Positions 8,861 through 18,305 of a DNA stretch of 64,000 nt are shown piece after piece (position 1 is the stretch's first letter; each line of letters begins with the position of its first letter). Source of the DNA: Sphaerisporangium corydalis (GTDB lineage: Bacteria; Actinomycetota; Actinomycetes; Streptosporangiales; Streptosporangiaceae); contig NZ_JANZYP010000037.1 of the NCBI RefSeq assembly GCF_025506355.1, positions 26,636-90,635 of the forward strand, given 5' to 3'. The notes beneath the pieces are model-generated. The model ran no database searches, had not been told where the DNA came from, and was given only the letters and a program-made list of their open reading frames with translations. A program made the position numbers and the translations under genes.

Positions 8861-9030
8861 ATGGAAGACGGCACTTCAAGGTCACCAGGTAACCTCTGCG
8901 ATACCTCGCTGGCCTGCGAGGTGCGCGACATCCTCGACCGCGTCGGTCGCGCGCCCACCGCGTCGAGGTCGCCGCCGCCCGCGCCGCCTACGACCACCGC
9001 CCTCCCGGCCCCTCGGCGGGGCGGGTGTAG
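8861..9030 (+). pseudogene. HxlR-family regulator remnant, internal deletion
   Basis: From the ATG at 8861 the reading frame gives an HxlR-like N-terminus (CDTSLACEVRDILDRVG), which in intact genes continues into the DKWS... wing. Here it runs instead into a Pro/Ala-rich shadow. One frame over, 8956-9030 encodes AHRVEVAAARAAYDHR and a stop, matching the typical HxlR C-terminus (HxxEIxAARAAYD). The winged-helix middle, roughly 60-70 codons, is missing and the ends are out of frame. This is read from family knowledge, not from an alignment. Confidence 0.55.
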
Positions 9031-9036
9031 GGATCA

Positions 9037-9076
9037 CGTCAAGAATCGGCGTCCGGGCGTATGGAAGCCGTCAAGA
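9037..9076. promoter_or_regulatory. Direct repeats upstream of kdp operon
   Basis: CGTCAAGA occurs at 9037-9044 and 9069-9076. The 32-bp spacing is about three helical turns and the pair lies about 100 bp before the first kdp-operon start. A paired response-regulator site is possible but unproven. Confidence 0.35.
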
Positions 9077-9170
9077 CCCCTGAGACCCCTCGAATCACGC
9101 GATTTGCTTGCTGGGAGGCCGTCCGTCTTGGGCGGCCAGAAGCATGTTTGTTCTGATTTGAGGAGTGGGG

Positions 9171-9254
9171 ATGGCTGACGTCATCTTCGTCGTCCTGACG
9201 ATCGCGGTCTTCGCGATCCTGGGACTCGTCGTCAAGGCGGTGGAGCGCCTGTGA
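9171..9254 (+). CDS. 27-residue membrane peptide at head of kdp operon
   Basis: ATG at 9171, preceded by GAGGAGTGGGG, encodes a peptide starting [19 protein letters not shown] and ending VVKAVERL. It is one hydrophobic helix with a charged C-terminus. Its stop overlaps the next start as GTGA. It resembles KdpF in size and topology but lacks the FPERF ending, so it may be a second small Kdp-associated subunit. The strong SD and coupling argue that it is translated. Confidence 0.6.
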   Translation: MADVIFVVLTIAVFAILGLVVKAVERL

Positions 9255-9340
9255 GCGCCGTCAACGCCGCCGGGCTGGTGGTCACCGCCGGCCTCGTGAT
9301 CTTCATGGTCGCGGCCCTGCTGTTCCCGGAGCGATTCTGA
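9251..9340 (+). CDS. kdpF: KdpF, small subunit of K+-transporting ATPase
   Basis: A 29-residue peptide from the GTG at 9251 to the stop at 9338-9340. It is a single transmembrane helix ending in the KdpF signature LLFPERF. KdpF stabilises the KdpABC complex in other bacteria. It overlaps the peptide gene before it by GTGA and the kdpA start after it by TGATG, so the whole head of the operon is translationally coupled. Confidence 0.85.
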   Translation: MSAVNAAGLVVTAGLVIFMVAALLFPERF

Positions 9341-11001
9341 TGTCCCAGGCGCTCGCCGGGATCCTGTTCATCGGATCCCTCCTGGTCGCCCTGGTGGTGA
9401 CCCATCGCCCCCTCGGCGACTACTTGTACCGCGTCTACACCGGCACCAGGCACCTGGCGGCCGAGCGGGTGTTCTACCGGCTCGCCGGGGTCCAGCCCGA
9501 CGCCGAGCAGCGGTGGAGCGTGTACGCCCGCAGCGTGCTCGCGTTCTCGGCCGTCTCCATCCTGTTCCTCTACGCCTTCCAGCGCCTCCAGGACAGGCTG
9601 CTCCTCAGCCTGGGCTTCCCCCCGGTTCCCGGGCACATCGCCTGGAACACCGCCGTCAGCTTCGTCACCAACACGAACTGGCAGGCCTACTCGGGCGAGT
9701 CCACGATGGGCCACCTGGTGCAGATGGCCGGGCTGGCCGTGCAGAACTTCGTGTCGGCCGCCGTCGGCATGGCCGTCGCGATCGCCCTGGTCCGCGGGCT
9801 CGCGCGCAACCGGACCGAGAACCTCGGCAACTTCTGGGTGGACCTGGTCCGCGGCACCGTCCGCGTCCTGCTGCCGATCGCCTTCGTCGGCGCGATCGTC
9901 CTGGTGGCGAGCGGAGTGATCCAGAACCTGTCCGGCGTCCACGAGGTCGCCACGCTGGCCGGCGGCACGCAGGGCGTCACCGGCGGCCCGGTGGCGAGCC
10001 AGGAGATCATCAAGGAGCTGGGCAACAACGGCGGCGGCTTCTACAACACCAACTCCGCCCACCCCTTCGAGAACCCCAACGGCTGGACGAACTGGTTCCA
10101 GATCTTCGCGATCCTGGTGCTGCCGTTCGCCATGCCCCGCGCGTTCGGCCGCATGGTCGGCGACCGGCGGCAGGGCTACGCCATCGCCGCCGTCATGGGC
10201 GTGCTCGCCTTGGCCAGCGTCGTGGTGCTGACCGCGCTGGAGGTCGCGCACCACGGCACGGTCCCGCAGGCGGTCGGCGCCGCGCTGGAGGGCAAGGACG
10301 TCAGGTTCGGCGTCGCCAACTCCGGCACCTTCGCGGCGGCCACGACGCTCACCTCGACCGGCGCCGTCGACTCCTTCCACGACTCGTTCACCGCGCTCGG
10401 CGGCATGGTCACGATGGTCAACATGATGCTGGGCGAGGTCGCGCCCGGCGGCGTGGGCGCGGGGCTGTACGGCATGCTCGTCCTCGCGGTGATCACGGTG
10501 TTCGTCGCCGGGCTGATGGTCGGGCGCACGCCCGAGTACCTCGGCAAGAAGATCGGCTCCCGCGAGATCAAGCTGGCGTCGCTGTACTTCCTGACCACCC
10601 CGGCGCTCGTGCTGTTCGGCACCGCCCTGGCCATGGGCTCCGCCGAACAGCGGGCGAGCATGCTGAACGGCGGCCCGCACGGCCTGTCGGAGGTCCTCTA
10701 CGCCTTCACCAGCGCCTCCAACAACAACGGCTCGGCGTTCGCCGGCCTCACCGTCAACACCCCCTGGTACGACACCGTTCTCGGCCTGTGCATGGCGTTC
10801 GGGCGCTTCCTGCCGATCATCTTCGTGCTCGGCCTGGCCGGGTCGCTGGCCCGGCAGGCGCCCGTGCCCGCCTCGGCCGGCACGCTGCCCACCCACCGGC
10901 CGCAGTTCGTCGGGATGGTCGTCGGGGTGACGGTCATCCTGGTCGCGCTGACCTTCCTCCCCGCGCTGGCGCTCGGACCTCTCGCCGAAGGAATCCTCTG
11001 A
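9340..11001 (+). CDS. kdpA: K+-transporting ATPase subunit A, K+ channel-like
   Basis: A 553-residue, roughly ten-helix membrane protein related to K+ channels, of usual KdpA length. Selectivity-filter-type loops are visible: [43 protein letters not shown] and [12 protein letters not shown]. It binds and translocates K+ in the high-affinity KdpFABC pump, powered by KdpB. The ATG at 9340 overlaps the kdpF stop, and its own stop overlaps the kdpB start (TGATGG). Confidence 0.96.
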   Translation: MSQALAGILFIGSLLVALVVTHRPLGDYLYRVYTGTRHLAAERVFYRLAGVQPDAEQRWSVYARSVLAFSAVSILFLYAFQRLQDRLLLSLGFPPVPGHIAWNTAVSFVTNTNWQAYSGESTMGHLVQMAGLAVQNFVSAAVGMAVAIALVRGLARNRTENLGNFWVDLVRGTVRVLLPIAFVGAIVLVASGVIQNLSGVHEVATLAGGTQGVTGGPVASQEIIKELGNNGGGFYNTNSAHPFENPNGWTNWFQIFAILVLPFAMPRAFGRMVGDRRQGYAIAAVMGVLALASVVVLTALEVAHHGTVPQAVGAALEGKDVRFGVANSGTFAAATTLTSTGAVDSFHDSFTALGGMVTMVNMMLGEVAPGGVGAGLYGMLVLAVITVFVAGLMVGRTPEYLGKKIGSREIKLASLYFLTTPALVLFGTALAMGSAEQRASMLNGGPHGLSEVLYAFTSASNNNGSAFAGLTVNTPWYDTVLGLCMAFGRFLPIIFVLGLAGSLARQAPVPASAGTLPTHRPQFVGMVVGVTVILVALTFLPALALGPLAEGIL

Positions 11002-13145
11002 TGGCCACCCCAGTGCGCGCGCCCGGCCGTACCGCAGGGCCCGGCAAGAACGGCAAGGTGGGCGGGGGCCTGCTCGACCCCATGCAGCTCCTCACGTCCC
11101 TGCCGGACGCCGTGCGCAAGCTCAACCCCGTCACACTGTGGCGCAACCCCGTCATGTTCATCGTCGAGATCGGCGCGGTGTTCACCACCGTCCTCGCGGT
11201 CACCGGCCCGTCGGTGTTCGCCTGGGCGATCGTCGTCTGGCTCTGGCTGACCGTCGTGTTCGCCAACCTCGCCGAGGCCGTCGCCGAGGGCCGGGGCAAG
11301 GCCCAGGCGGCCACCCTCCGCGCCGCCAAGCGGGACACCATGGCCCGCAGGCTCACCGGCTGGCGCCCCGGCCAGGACCCCGGCTCCTTCGAGACCGTCG
11401 GCGCCCCCGAACTGCGGCAGGGCGACTACGTGGTCGTCGAGGCCGGCGAGACCATCCCGGGCGACGGCGACGTCGCCGAGGGGATCGCCAGCGTGGACGA
11501 GTCGGCCATCACCGGCGAGTCGGCCCCGGTCATCCGGGAGTCCGGCGGCGACCGGTCGGCCGTCACCGGCGGCACCAAGGTGCTGTCGGACCGGATCGTC
11601 GTCCAGATCACCCAGAAGCCCGGCGAGAGCTTCATCGACCGCATGATCGCCCTGGTCGAGGGCGCCGACCGGCAGAAGACCCCCAACGAGATCGCCCTCA
11701 ACATCCTGCTCGCCGCGCTGACGGTCATCTTCCTGATCGCCACCGCGACCATGCAGCCCCTGGCCATCTACTCCAAGGCCGGCAACCCCGGCATTCCCGA
11801 CTCGCTCGCCCTGACCGGTGACGGTGTCACCGGGATCGTGCTGGTCTCGCTGCTGGTCTGCCTCATCCCGACGACGATCGGCGCGCTGCTGTCGGCCATC
11901 GGCATCGCCGGCATGGACCGGCTCGTGCAGCGCAACGTCCTCGCCATGAGCGGGCGCGCCGTCGAGGCGGCCGGTGACGTCAGCACGCTGCTGCTGGACA
12001 AGACCGGCACCATCACGCTCGGCAACCGGCAGGCGTCGGAGTTCGCGCCCGCGCCCGGTGTCGCCGTGGAGGACCTGGCCGCCGCCGCCCAGCTCGCGAG
12101 CCTGGCCGACGAGACCCCCGAGGGCCGTTCCATCGTGGTGTACGCCAAGCAGGCGTACGGCCTGCGAGAGCGGCGCCCGGGGGAGCTGGACCACGCCGAG
12201 TGGATCCCCTTCACCGCCCAGACCCGCATGTCGGGGGTGAACGTGTCCGGCCGCGAGGTGCGCAAGGGCGCGGCCACCGCGGTCATGAAGTGGGTGCGCG
12301 ACCACGGCGGCCACCCGACGAGCGAGGTCGGCGACCTGGTCGACGGCATCTCCTCCTCCGGCGGGACACCGCTGGTGGTCGGCGAGGTCCTCGACGGCAA
12401 GGCGCGGGTGCTCGGCGTCGTCCACCTCAAGGACGTCGTCAAGCAGGGCATGCGCGAGCGGTTCGCCGAGATGCGCAAGATGGGCATCCGCACGGTGATG
12501 ATCACCGGTGACAACCCGCTGACGGCCAAGGCCATCGCCGACGAGGCCGGGGTGGACGACTTCCTGGCGGAGGCGACGCCCGAGGACAAGCTGGCGCTGA
12601 TCCGCGAGGAGCAGCGCGGCGGGCGGCTGGTCGCCATGACCGGCGACGGCACCAACGACGCCCCCGCGCTGGCCCAGGCCGACGTCGGCGTGGCGATGAA
12701 CACCGGCACCTCGGCCGCCAAGGAGGCCGGGAACATGGTCGACCTCGACTCCAACCCCACCAAGCTCATCGAGATCGTGGAGATCGGCAAGCAACTCCTG
12801 ATCACCCGGGGCGCGCTGACGACCTTCTCGATCGCCAACGACATCGCCAAGTACTTCGCCATCATCCCGGCGATGTTCGCCGCCGTGTACCCGGGCCTCG
12901 ACGCGCTCAACGTCATGCGCCTGGCCAGCCCGCAGTCGGCGATCCTGTCGGCGGTCGTCTTCAACGCCCTCGTCATCGTCGCGCTGATCCCGCTCGCGCT
13001 GCGCGGCGTCCGCTACCGGCCTTCCAGCGCCGCCAAACTGCTCAGCCGCAACCTCTACATGTACGGGCTCGGCGGCATCGTCGTGCCGTTCATCGGCATC
13101 AAGATCATCGACCTGGTCGTCCAGTTCCTCCCGGGGATGGCATAA
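11001..13145 (+). CDS. kdpB: K+-transporting P-type ATPase subunit B
   Basis: A 714-residue P-type ATPase. The phosphorylation motif DKTGT is at Asp333. Also seen are the actuator ITGESAPV, the hinge [24 protein letters not shown], the nucleotide-binding region and about seven membrane helices. It hydrolyses ATP to drive K+ uptake through KdpA. I start it at 11001 (ATGGCCACC...), which overlaps the kdpA stop; the long open frame upstream is only a shadow across kdpA. Length and motifs match the family. Confidence 0.96.
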   Translation: MATPVRAPGRTAGPGKNGKVGGGLLDPMQLLTSLPDAVRKLNPVTLWRNPVMFIVEIGAVFTTVLAVTGPSVFAWAIVVWLWLTVVFANLAEAVAEGRGKAQAATLRAAKRDTMARRLTGWRPGQDPGSFETVGAPELRQGDYVVVEAGETIPGDGDVAEGIASVDESAITGESAPVIRESGGDRSAVTGGTKVLSDRIVVQITQKPGESFIDRMIALVEGADRQKTPNEIALNILLAALTVIFLIATATMQPLAIYSKAGNPGIPDSLALTGDGVTGIVLVSLLVCLIPTTIGALLSAIGIAGMDRLVQRNVLAMSGRAVEAAGDVSTLLLDKTGTITLGNRQASEFAPAPGVAVEDLAAAAQLASLADETPEGRSIVVYAKQAYGLRERRPGELDHAEWIPFTAQTRMSGVNVSGREVRKGAATAVMKWVRDHGGHPTSEVGDLVDGISSSGGTPLVVGEVLDGKARVLGVVHLKDVVKQGMRERFAEMRKMGIRTVMITGDNPLTAKAIADEAGVDDFLAEATPEDKLALIREEQRGGRLVAMTGDGTNDAPALAQADVGVAMNTGTSAAKEAGNMVDLDSNPTKLIEIVEIGKQLLITRGALTTFSIANDIAKYFAIIPAMFAAVYPGLDALNVMRLASPQSAILSAVVFNALVIVALIPLALRGVRYRPSSAAKLLSRNLYMYGLGGIVVPFIGIKIIDLVVQFLPGMA

Positions 13146-14018
13146 ATGGAACGTCTGCCAAGTTGGATGCGCCGGCACCTCGCCGCGCTCCGCGTACTGC
13201 TGATCCTCACCGTGGTGACCGGGGCGGTCTACCCGCTGGTGATCACCGGCATCGCCCAGGGCCTGTTCTCCGGCAAGGCCGGCGGGTCGCTCCTGCAGAA
13301 GGACGGCAAGGACGTGGGGAGCTCCCTGGTCGGCCAGAGCTTCGCCGGCGCGGACGGCGCGCCGGTCAGGAAGTACTTCCAGAGCCGCCCGTCCGCCGCC
13401 GGATACGACATGTCCGCCACCGCCGCGAGCAACCTCGGGCCCGAGGACGTCGTCGACACCCTCCCCGTGCCCGGGGCCAAGGACGCCGAGGGCGGCCCCG
13501 ACACCGGCAAGCAGAGCCTGCTCACCCAGGTCTGCGCCCGCAGCAGGGACATCGGCGCGCTGGAAGGGGTCAGCGGCGCGCGGCCGTACTGCACGGCCGA
13601 CGGGGTGGGCGCCGTGCTCAAGGTGTTCCCCGCCGTCGGGGCGCCGGTGCGCGCGGTCAGCGTCAACCAGGCCTGCCCCGCCGCCCCCTTCGTCGCCGGA
13701 TACCAGGGCGTGAAGGTGGAGTGCGGCAAGCCCGGCGAGGACTACGCCAAGGGCAGGACGGTCACGGTACGCGGCACCGCGACCGCCGCGGTGCCCGCCG
13801 ACGCGGTCACCGCGAGCGGCTCAGGCCTCGACCCCGACATCTCGATCGCCTACGCCGACCTGCAGGCCGCCCGGGTCGCCAGGGAACGCGGGATCACACC
13901 CGCCCAGGTGAGGACGCTGATCCGGGACAACACCACCGGCCGGGCCCTCGGCTTCATGGGCGAGCCCGCCGTGAACGTCCTGCGGCTCAACCTGGCCCTG
14001 GATCGGCTCAGGGGCTAG
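13146..14018 (+). CDS. kdpC: K+-transporting ATPase subunit C with long insertion
   Basis: A 290-residue protein, against about 190-200 for typical KdpC. The N-terminal membrane helix (RVLLILTVVTGAVYPLVITG) and the family end (VTASGSGLDPDISIAYADLQAARVARERG) are intact. Between them, about residues 100-215, is an insertion with four cysteines (QVCARS, PYCTAD, NQACPA, VECGKP). The location suggests an extracytoplasmic disulfide-bonded subdomain; its role is unknown. The gene starts directly after the kdpB stop. Confidence 0.92.
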   Translation: MERLPSWMRRHLAALRVLLILTVVTGAVYPLVITGIAQGLFSGKAGGSLLQKDGKDVGSSLVGQSFAGADGAPVRKYFQSRPSAAGYDMSATAASNLGPEDVVDTLPVPGAKDAEGGPDTGKQSLLTQVCARSRDIGALEGVSGARPYCTADGVGAVLKVFPAVGAPVRAVSVNQACPAAPFVAGYQGVKVECGKPGEDYAKGRTVTVRGTATAAVPADAVTASGSGLDPDISIAYADLQAARVARERGITPAQVRTLIRDNTTGRALGFMGEPAVNVLRLNLALDRLRG

Positions 14019-14021
14019 GCC

Positions 14022-16565
14022 GTGGCCAGGAAGCGCGGGCGGCTGCGCATCTATCTCGGGGCGGCCCCCGGCGTCGGCAAGACCTTCGCGATGCTCTGCG
14101 AGGGGCACCGGCGCCTGGCCAGGGGCACCGACGTGGTCGTCGGGTTCGTCGAGACCCACGGCCGGCCGCGCACCGCCGCGCAGGTGGACGACCTGGAGCT
14201 CGTCCCCCGGATGACCATGGTCTACCGGGGGGCGGCCTTCACCGAGCTGGACACCGAAGCCGTCATCGCGCGCGCCCCGAGCCTGGCGCTGGTCGACGAG
14301 CTCGCGCACACCAACGTGCCGGGCTCGAAGAACGCCAAGCGCTGGCAGGACGTCGAGGAACTCCTCGACGCTGGGATCGACGTCCTCTCCACCGTCAACA
14401 TCCAGCACCTGGAGTCGCTGAACGACGTCGTCCAGCAGATCACCGGGGTCCCGCAGCGAGAGACCGTCCCCGACGAGGTCGTGCGGCGGGCCGACCAGGT
14501 GGAGCTGGTCGACATGGCCCCCGAGGCGCTGCGCCGCCGCATGGCCCACGGCAACGTGTACCCGCCCGAGCGGGTCGACGCCGCCCTGTCGAACTACTTC
14601 CGGGTCGGCAACCTCACCGCGCTGCGCGAGCTGGCACTGCTGTGGGTGGCGGGAAAGGTCGACGAGCAGCTCGACCGCTACCGCGCCGACCACGGGATCG
14701 CCGGCACCTGGGAGGCGCGCGAGCGCGTCGTGGTCGCGCTCACCGGCGGCCCGGAGGGCGACACGCTCGTACGCCGGGCGGCCAGGATCGCCGCGCGCAC
14801 CAAGGGCGCCGACCTGCTCGCCGTCCACGTGACCAGCTCCGACGGGCTGAGCGGCGCCGACCCGGCGAACCTGGCGCGGCACCGGGCCCTGGTGGAGAGC
14901 CTCGGCGGCACCTACCACCAGGTCGTCGGCGGCGACGTGCCGCAGGCGCTGATCGACTTCGCGCGGGGGGTGAACGCCACCCAGCTCGTCCTCGGCGCCT
15001 CACGCCGGGGACGGTTCGCCCAGCTGCTGTCCCGGGGCGTCGGCGTCACCACCACCGTGCTCTCCGGGTCCATCGACGTGCACATGATCACGCACGCCGA
15101 GGTCAGCAGGGGGGCCAGGCGGGTGCGCTCGCGCGCCGCGCTGACGCGCAGGCGCCGGTTCGCCGGCTGGGCGATGGCCGTGTTGCTGCTGCCCGCGCTC
15201 ACGGCCGCGCTGGTCCCGCTCAGGGAGGACCTCACCCTGCCGAGCGAGATCCTGCTGTTCCTGCTGACGGTGGTCATGGTCGCGCTGGCGGGCGGGATGT
15301 GGCCCGCCGTCACCTCGGCCGTGGCCGGCTCCCTGCTGCTCAACTACTACTTCACCCCGCCGGTCGACCGGTTCACCATCGCCGACCCCGAGAACCTGCT
15401 CGCGCTGTGCGTCTACGTCCTGGTGGCCGTCATGGTCAGCGCGGTCGTGGACCTCGCCGCGCGCCGCACCCGGGAGGCGGCCAGGGCCGGCGCCGACGCC
15501 GAGGTGCTGTCCACGCTGGCCGGGCACGTCCTGCGCGGGGACTCGGCGCTGCACTCGCTGCTCGCGCGGCTGCGCGAGACCTTCGGGCTGACCTCGGTCA
15601 CCCTGCTGGAGCGGACGGGCGAGCCCGGCCCCGACGACCACTCCGAACCCGGCGCCTGGCGGATCGCCGCCACCTCAGGCGGCGCGCCCTGCACCGTGCC
15701 GGGCTCGGCGGACTCCGACGTGACCATCGACGAGGACCTGGTGCTGGCCGTACGCGGACGGCTGCTGGACGCCGCCGACCGCCGGGTGCTGGAGGCCTTC
15801 GCCGCCGAGGCCGCCGTCGCCCTGCGCCAGGAGCGGTTGCGCGAGCAGGCCGAGCGGGCCAGGCCGCTGGCCGAGGCCGACCGGATGAGAACGGCGCTGC
15901 TCGCGGCGGTCAGCCACGACCTGCGCAGCCCGCTGGCCTCGGCCAAGGCCGCCGTGGAGAGCCTGCGGAGCACCGAGGTGCGGTGGAGTGAGCAGGACCG
16001 GTCGGAACTGCTGGCCACTGCGGGTGAGTCGCTGACCAAGCTGGACCGGCTGGTCGCCAACCTCCTCGACATGAGCAGGCTCCAGGCGGGCGTGCTGGGC
16101 CTGACCCCCCGGCCGGTCGCGGTCGAGGAGATCGTCCCCCGGTCGATCGACGACCTCGGCCCGCTCGGGGACCGCGTCGACGGAGAGGTCTCCGCCGAAC
16201 TTCCCGAGGTCGTCGCCGACCCCGCGCTGCTGGAGCGGATCCTGGTCAACGTGATGGCCAACGCCGTCCGCTACAGCCCGGCCGGCGCCAGGGTGCTCGT
16301 CACCGCCAGCGGGCACGGGGACCGTGTCGAGATCCGCGTCGCCGACCGGGGTCCCGGCATACCGGCCGAGGCGCACGACCGGGTCTTCCTGCCGTTCCAG
16401 CGGCTGGGCGACCGGGACAACCACACCGGTGTCGGACTCGGCCTCGCGCTCTCCCGGGGGCTGGCCGAGGCGATGGGCGGCACCCTGGTCCCCGAGGAGA
16501 CCCCCGGCGGCGGCCTCACCATGGTCATCACCCTCCCCGCCGCCCCCCGCACGCGCCCGCTCTGA
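14022..16565 (+). CDS. kdpD: Sensor histidine kinase KdpD
   Basis: An 847-residue protein in usual KdpD order. The N-terminal KdpD domain (1-210) has Walker A GAAPGVGKT and LVDELAHTN. A Usp domain follows (about 230-360), then four clustered membrane helices (about 385-480, DUF4118 with LNYYFTPP), a GAF-like linker, HisKA with His632 (AAVSHDLRSP) and HATPase motifs NAVRYSP, DRGPGIP and GVGLGLALS. It senses K+ limitation or turgor and phosphorylates KdpE. GTG start 3 bp after the kdpC stop. No kdpE follows; the next gene is an unrelated membrane protein. Confidence 0.95.
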   Translation: MARKRGRLRIYLGAAPGVGKTFAMLCEGHRRLARGTDVVVGFVETHGRPRTAAQVDDLELVPRMTMVYRGAAFTELDTEAVIARAPSLALVDELAHTNVPGSKNAKRWQDVEELLDAGIDVLSTVNIQHLESLNDVVQQITGVPQRETVPDEVVRRADQVELVDMAPEALRRRMAHGNVYPPERVDAALSNYFRVGNLTALRELALLWVAGKVDEQLDRYRADHGIAGTWEARERVVVALTGGPEGDTLVRRAARIAARTKGADLLAVHVTSSDGLSGADPANLARHRALVESLGGTYHQVVGGDVPQALIDFARGVNATQLVLGASRRGRFAQLLSRGVGVTTTVLSGSIDVHMITHAEVSRGARRVRSRAALTRRRRFAGWAMAVLLLPALTAALVPLREDLTLPSEILLFLLTVVMVALAGGMWPAVTSAVAGSLLLNYYFTPPVDRFTIADPENLLALCVYVLVAVMVSAVVDLAARRTREAARAGADAEVLSTLAGHVLRGDSALHSLLARLRETFGLTSVTLLERTGEPGPDDHSEPGAWRIAATSGGAPCTVPGSADSDVTIDEDLVLAVRGRLLDAADRRVLEAFAAEAAVALRQERLREQAERARPLAEADRMRTALLAAVSHDLRSPLASAKAAVESLRSTEVRWSEQDRSELLATAGESLTKLDRLVANLLDMSRLQAGVLGLTPRPVAVEEIVPRSIDDLGPLGDRVDGEVSAELPEVVADPALLERILVNVMANAVRYSPAGARVLVTASGHGDRVEIRVADRGPGIPAEAHDRVFLPFQRLGDRDNHTGVGLGLALSRGLAEAMGGTLVPEETPGGGLTMVITLPAAPRTRPL

Positions 16566-16691
16566 CCGGCGCCCCTCGTGCGGTTGGCACCACTCGCGCG
16601 GGAGGCCTGCGGCTCTCCGCGAAGGGGTCCGGCCCCTCTTGTCGATGCAGGTCGTGGAAGTTCGAGGGGATTTCGAGGGCTTTGTGAGACG

Positions 16692-17291
16692 ATGCAAGGC
16701 GTCATGCAGGCCAATCTCCCCTTGAGGCTCGCGCGCTCGGCGGTGTTCACCGTCGTGTGCCTGACGCTTGCCTCGGTGGCCCACTGGTTCGCGGGCGGGG
16801 CGGCCCCGTCCGCGGCGGTCATGACGGCCGGCGGACTGGTCGTCATGACGGGCACGGCGCTCCTGGCCGGGCGGGAACGCTCGCCGGTGACCGTGACCGG
16901 GCTCCTCCTCGCCGCCCAGGCGGTCCTGCACCTGCTGCTCGGCCCGGCCGACCTCCCCGGCGGCCCCCCGCACGGGCCCGTCCCCGGCGGGCCGCCGCAG
17001 GAGCACGCCCTCAGCGTGAGCGCCGGCATGCTGGTCGCCCACCTCACCGCCGCCCTGCTCACCGCCTGGTGGCTGTCGCGCGGCGAGTCCGCGCTCTGGT
17101 CGGTCCTGCGCGCGGCCGGCGCGTACGCCCTGCGTCGCGTGCGGTGGCTGCTCGCCCTCCTGTGGCGGGACGAGCCCCCGGCCCCCGCCGTGCCGTTCCG
17201 GCGGGCGGCGCCCGCGTTCTCCCCCGCCCGTGACCAGGTCCTGCGGCATGCCGTCGTCCGGCGCGGCCCTCCGGTGCCCGCCGTCTCCTGA
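16692..17291 (+). CDS. Four-helix membrane protein, function unknown
   Basis: A 199-residue protein with hydrophobic segments at about residues 12-32, 36-58, 66-85 and 108-130. A Gly/Pro-rich loop lies between helices 3 and 4, and a basic, Pro-rich tail follows. Start ATG at 16692; a second ATG at 16704 is possible. It sits just before YcnI and CopC genes, so a link to envelope copper handling is plausible by context. No metal-binding motif is obvious, and the last loop has no conserved Met/His cluster. Confidence 0.65.
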   Translation: MQGVMQANLPLRLARSAVFTVVCLTLASVAHWFAGGAAPSAAVMTAGGLVVMTGTALLAGRERSPVTVTGLLLAAQAVLHLLLGPADLPGGPPHGPVPGGPPQEHALSVSAGMLVAHLTAALLTAWWLSRGESALWSVLRAAGAYALRRVRWLLALLWRDEPPAPAVPFRRAAPAFSPARDQVLRHAVVRRGPPVPAVS

Positions 17292-17352
17292 GTCCCTCGT
17301 CGCGGATGGCCGCCGGGCAGGTCCCGCCGAGCCCCGCGTCCGAAGGGACTCA
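17289..17352 (+). terminator. Long inverted repeat after membrane protein gene
   Basis: TGAGTCCCT (17289-17297) pairs with AGGGACTCA (17344-17352), with GC-rich sequence between. It overlaps the stop of the preceding gene. It could be a terminator or an RNA structure in the leader of the YcnI gene. Confidence 0.35.
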
Positions 17353-17489
17353 TTCCCGCGCGCGTTCGTTCCGCGCGCCTCCCCGCGTACCGCCACGACG
17401 TCACCGGCCCGCGCCGCCCTGCCGCGCGCGTCCGCGTCGTACGGCTCGCGCGCCCTTTCGGCATTCACGCAGACCATCGGAGAATCCTC

Positions 17490-18239
17490 ATGGCACTGAC
17501 CGCCATCTGCCGCCGGGCCGTCACCGTCTCGGCCGGCGCCCTCGCCCTCACGCTCGGCCTTGCCCTGCCCGCGCTCGCCCACGTCACGATCAACCCCGGG
17601 ACCGCCGAAAAGGGCGGCTGGACCAAGATCGGTTTCCGGGTGCCCAACGAGCGGGACAAGGGCGCGAGCGACAAGCTCGAAGTCCAGTTCCCCACCGACC
17701 ACCCGCTGCCCTTCGTGTCGGTACGGCCGATCCCGGGGTGGACGGTCAAGATGACCAAGGGCAAGCTGCCCAAGCCGGTCGTCTCCGACGACGGGGACAA
17801 GGTCACCGAGTCCGTCCTGAAGATCACCTGGTCCGGCGGGAAGATCCAGCCGGGCGAGTTCCAGGAGTTCGAGGTCTCGGTCGGCCCGCTGCCCAAGGAC
17901 GTCGACGAGCTGGTGTTCCCGGCGATCCAGAGCTACGCCGGCGGCGAGGTCGTCAAGTGGACCGACGCCCCCAAGGCCGACGGGTCCGAGCCCGAGCACC
18001 CCGCGCCCGTGCTCAAACTGGTCGACCCGGCCCAGGTCGGCGAGGGCGTCCCCACCGCCACGCCGCCCGTCGCCGCGCCCCCCTCCGGCGCCCCCTCGGT
18101 CGCCCCTGTGGTGGTCACCCGGGCCGCCGGTGACGGCGGATCCGACGGTACGGCCAGGTTGCTGGGCGTACTGGGCATCGTCGTCGGCCTCCTCGGGGCC
18201 GGTGTCGGCGTGCTCGGCCTCCGCCGCGCCCGTAGCTGA
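17490..18239 (+). CDS. YcnI-family (DUF1775) envelope protein
   Basis: A 249-residue protein. The signal peptide (1-30) ends ALA, directly followed by HVTINPGTAEKGGWTKIGFRVPNE. The His that becomes the mature N-terminus is the copper ligand known from YcnI. The DUF1775 beta-sandwich covers about 31-165. A Pro/Ala linker (180-215) leads to one C-terminal membrane helix (about 222-244) and a basic tail, so it is membrane-anchored outside the cell. Neighbouring CopC supports a role in copper binding or delivery. Confidence 0.9.
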   Translation: MALTAICRRAVTVSAGALALTLGLALPALAHVTINPGTAEKGGWTKIGFRVPNERDKGASDKLEVQFPTDHPLPFVSVRPIPGWTVKMTKGKLPKPVVSDDGDKVTESVLKITWSGGKIQPGEFQEFEVSVGPLPKDVDELVFPAIQSYAGGEVVKWTDAPKADGSEPEHPAPVLKLVDPAQVGEGVPTATPPVAAPPSGAPSVAPVVVTRAAGDGGSDGTARLLGVLGIVVGLLGAGVGVLGLRRARS

Positions 18240-18305
18240 CGCGTTCCGGTGGGTGCGGGGTCACGCGCCCGTGTGACCCCGCATCCTCGTCACCTTGGAG
18301 TTCCT

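Noticed and set aside
9031..9170. Possible c-di-AMP (ydaO-type) riboswitch before the kdp operon
   Set aside because: The region is too short and lacks the conserved ydaO core sequences.
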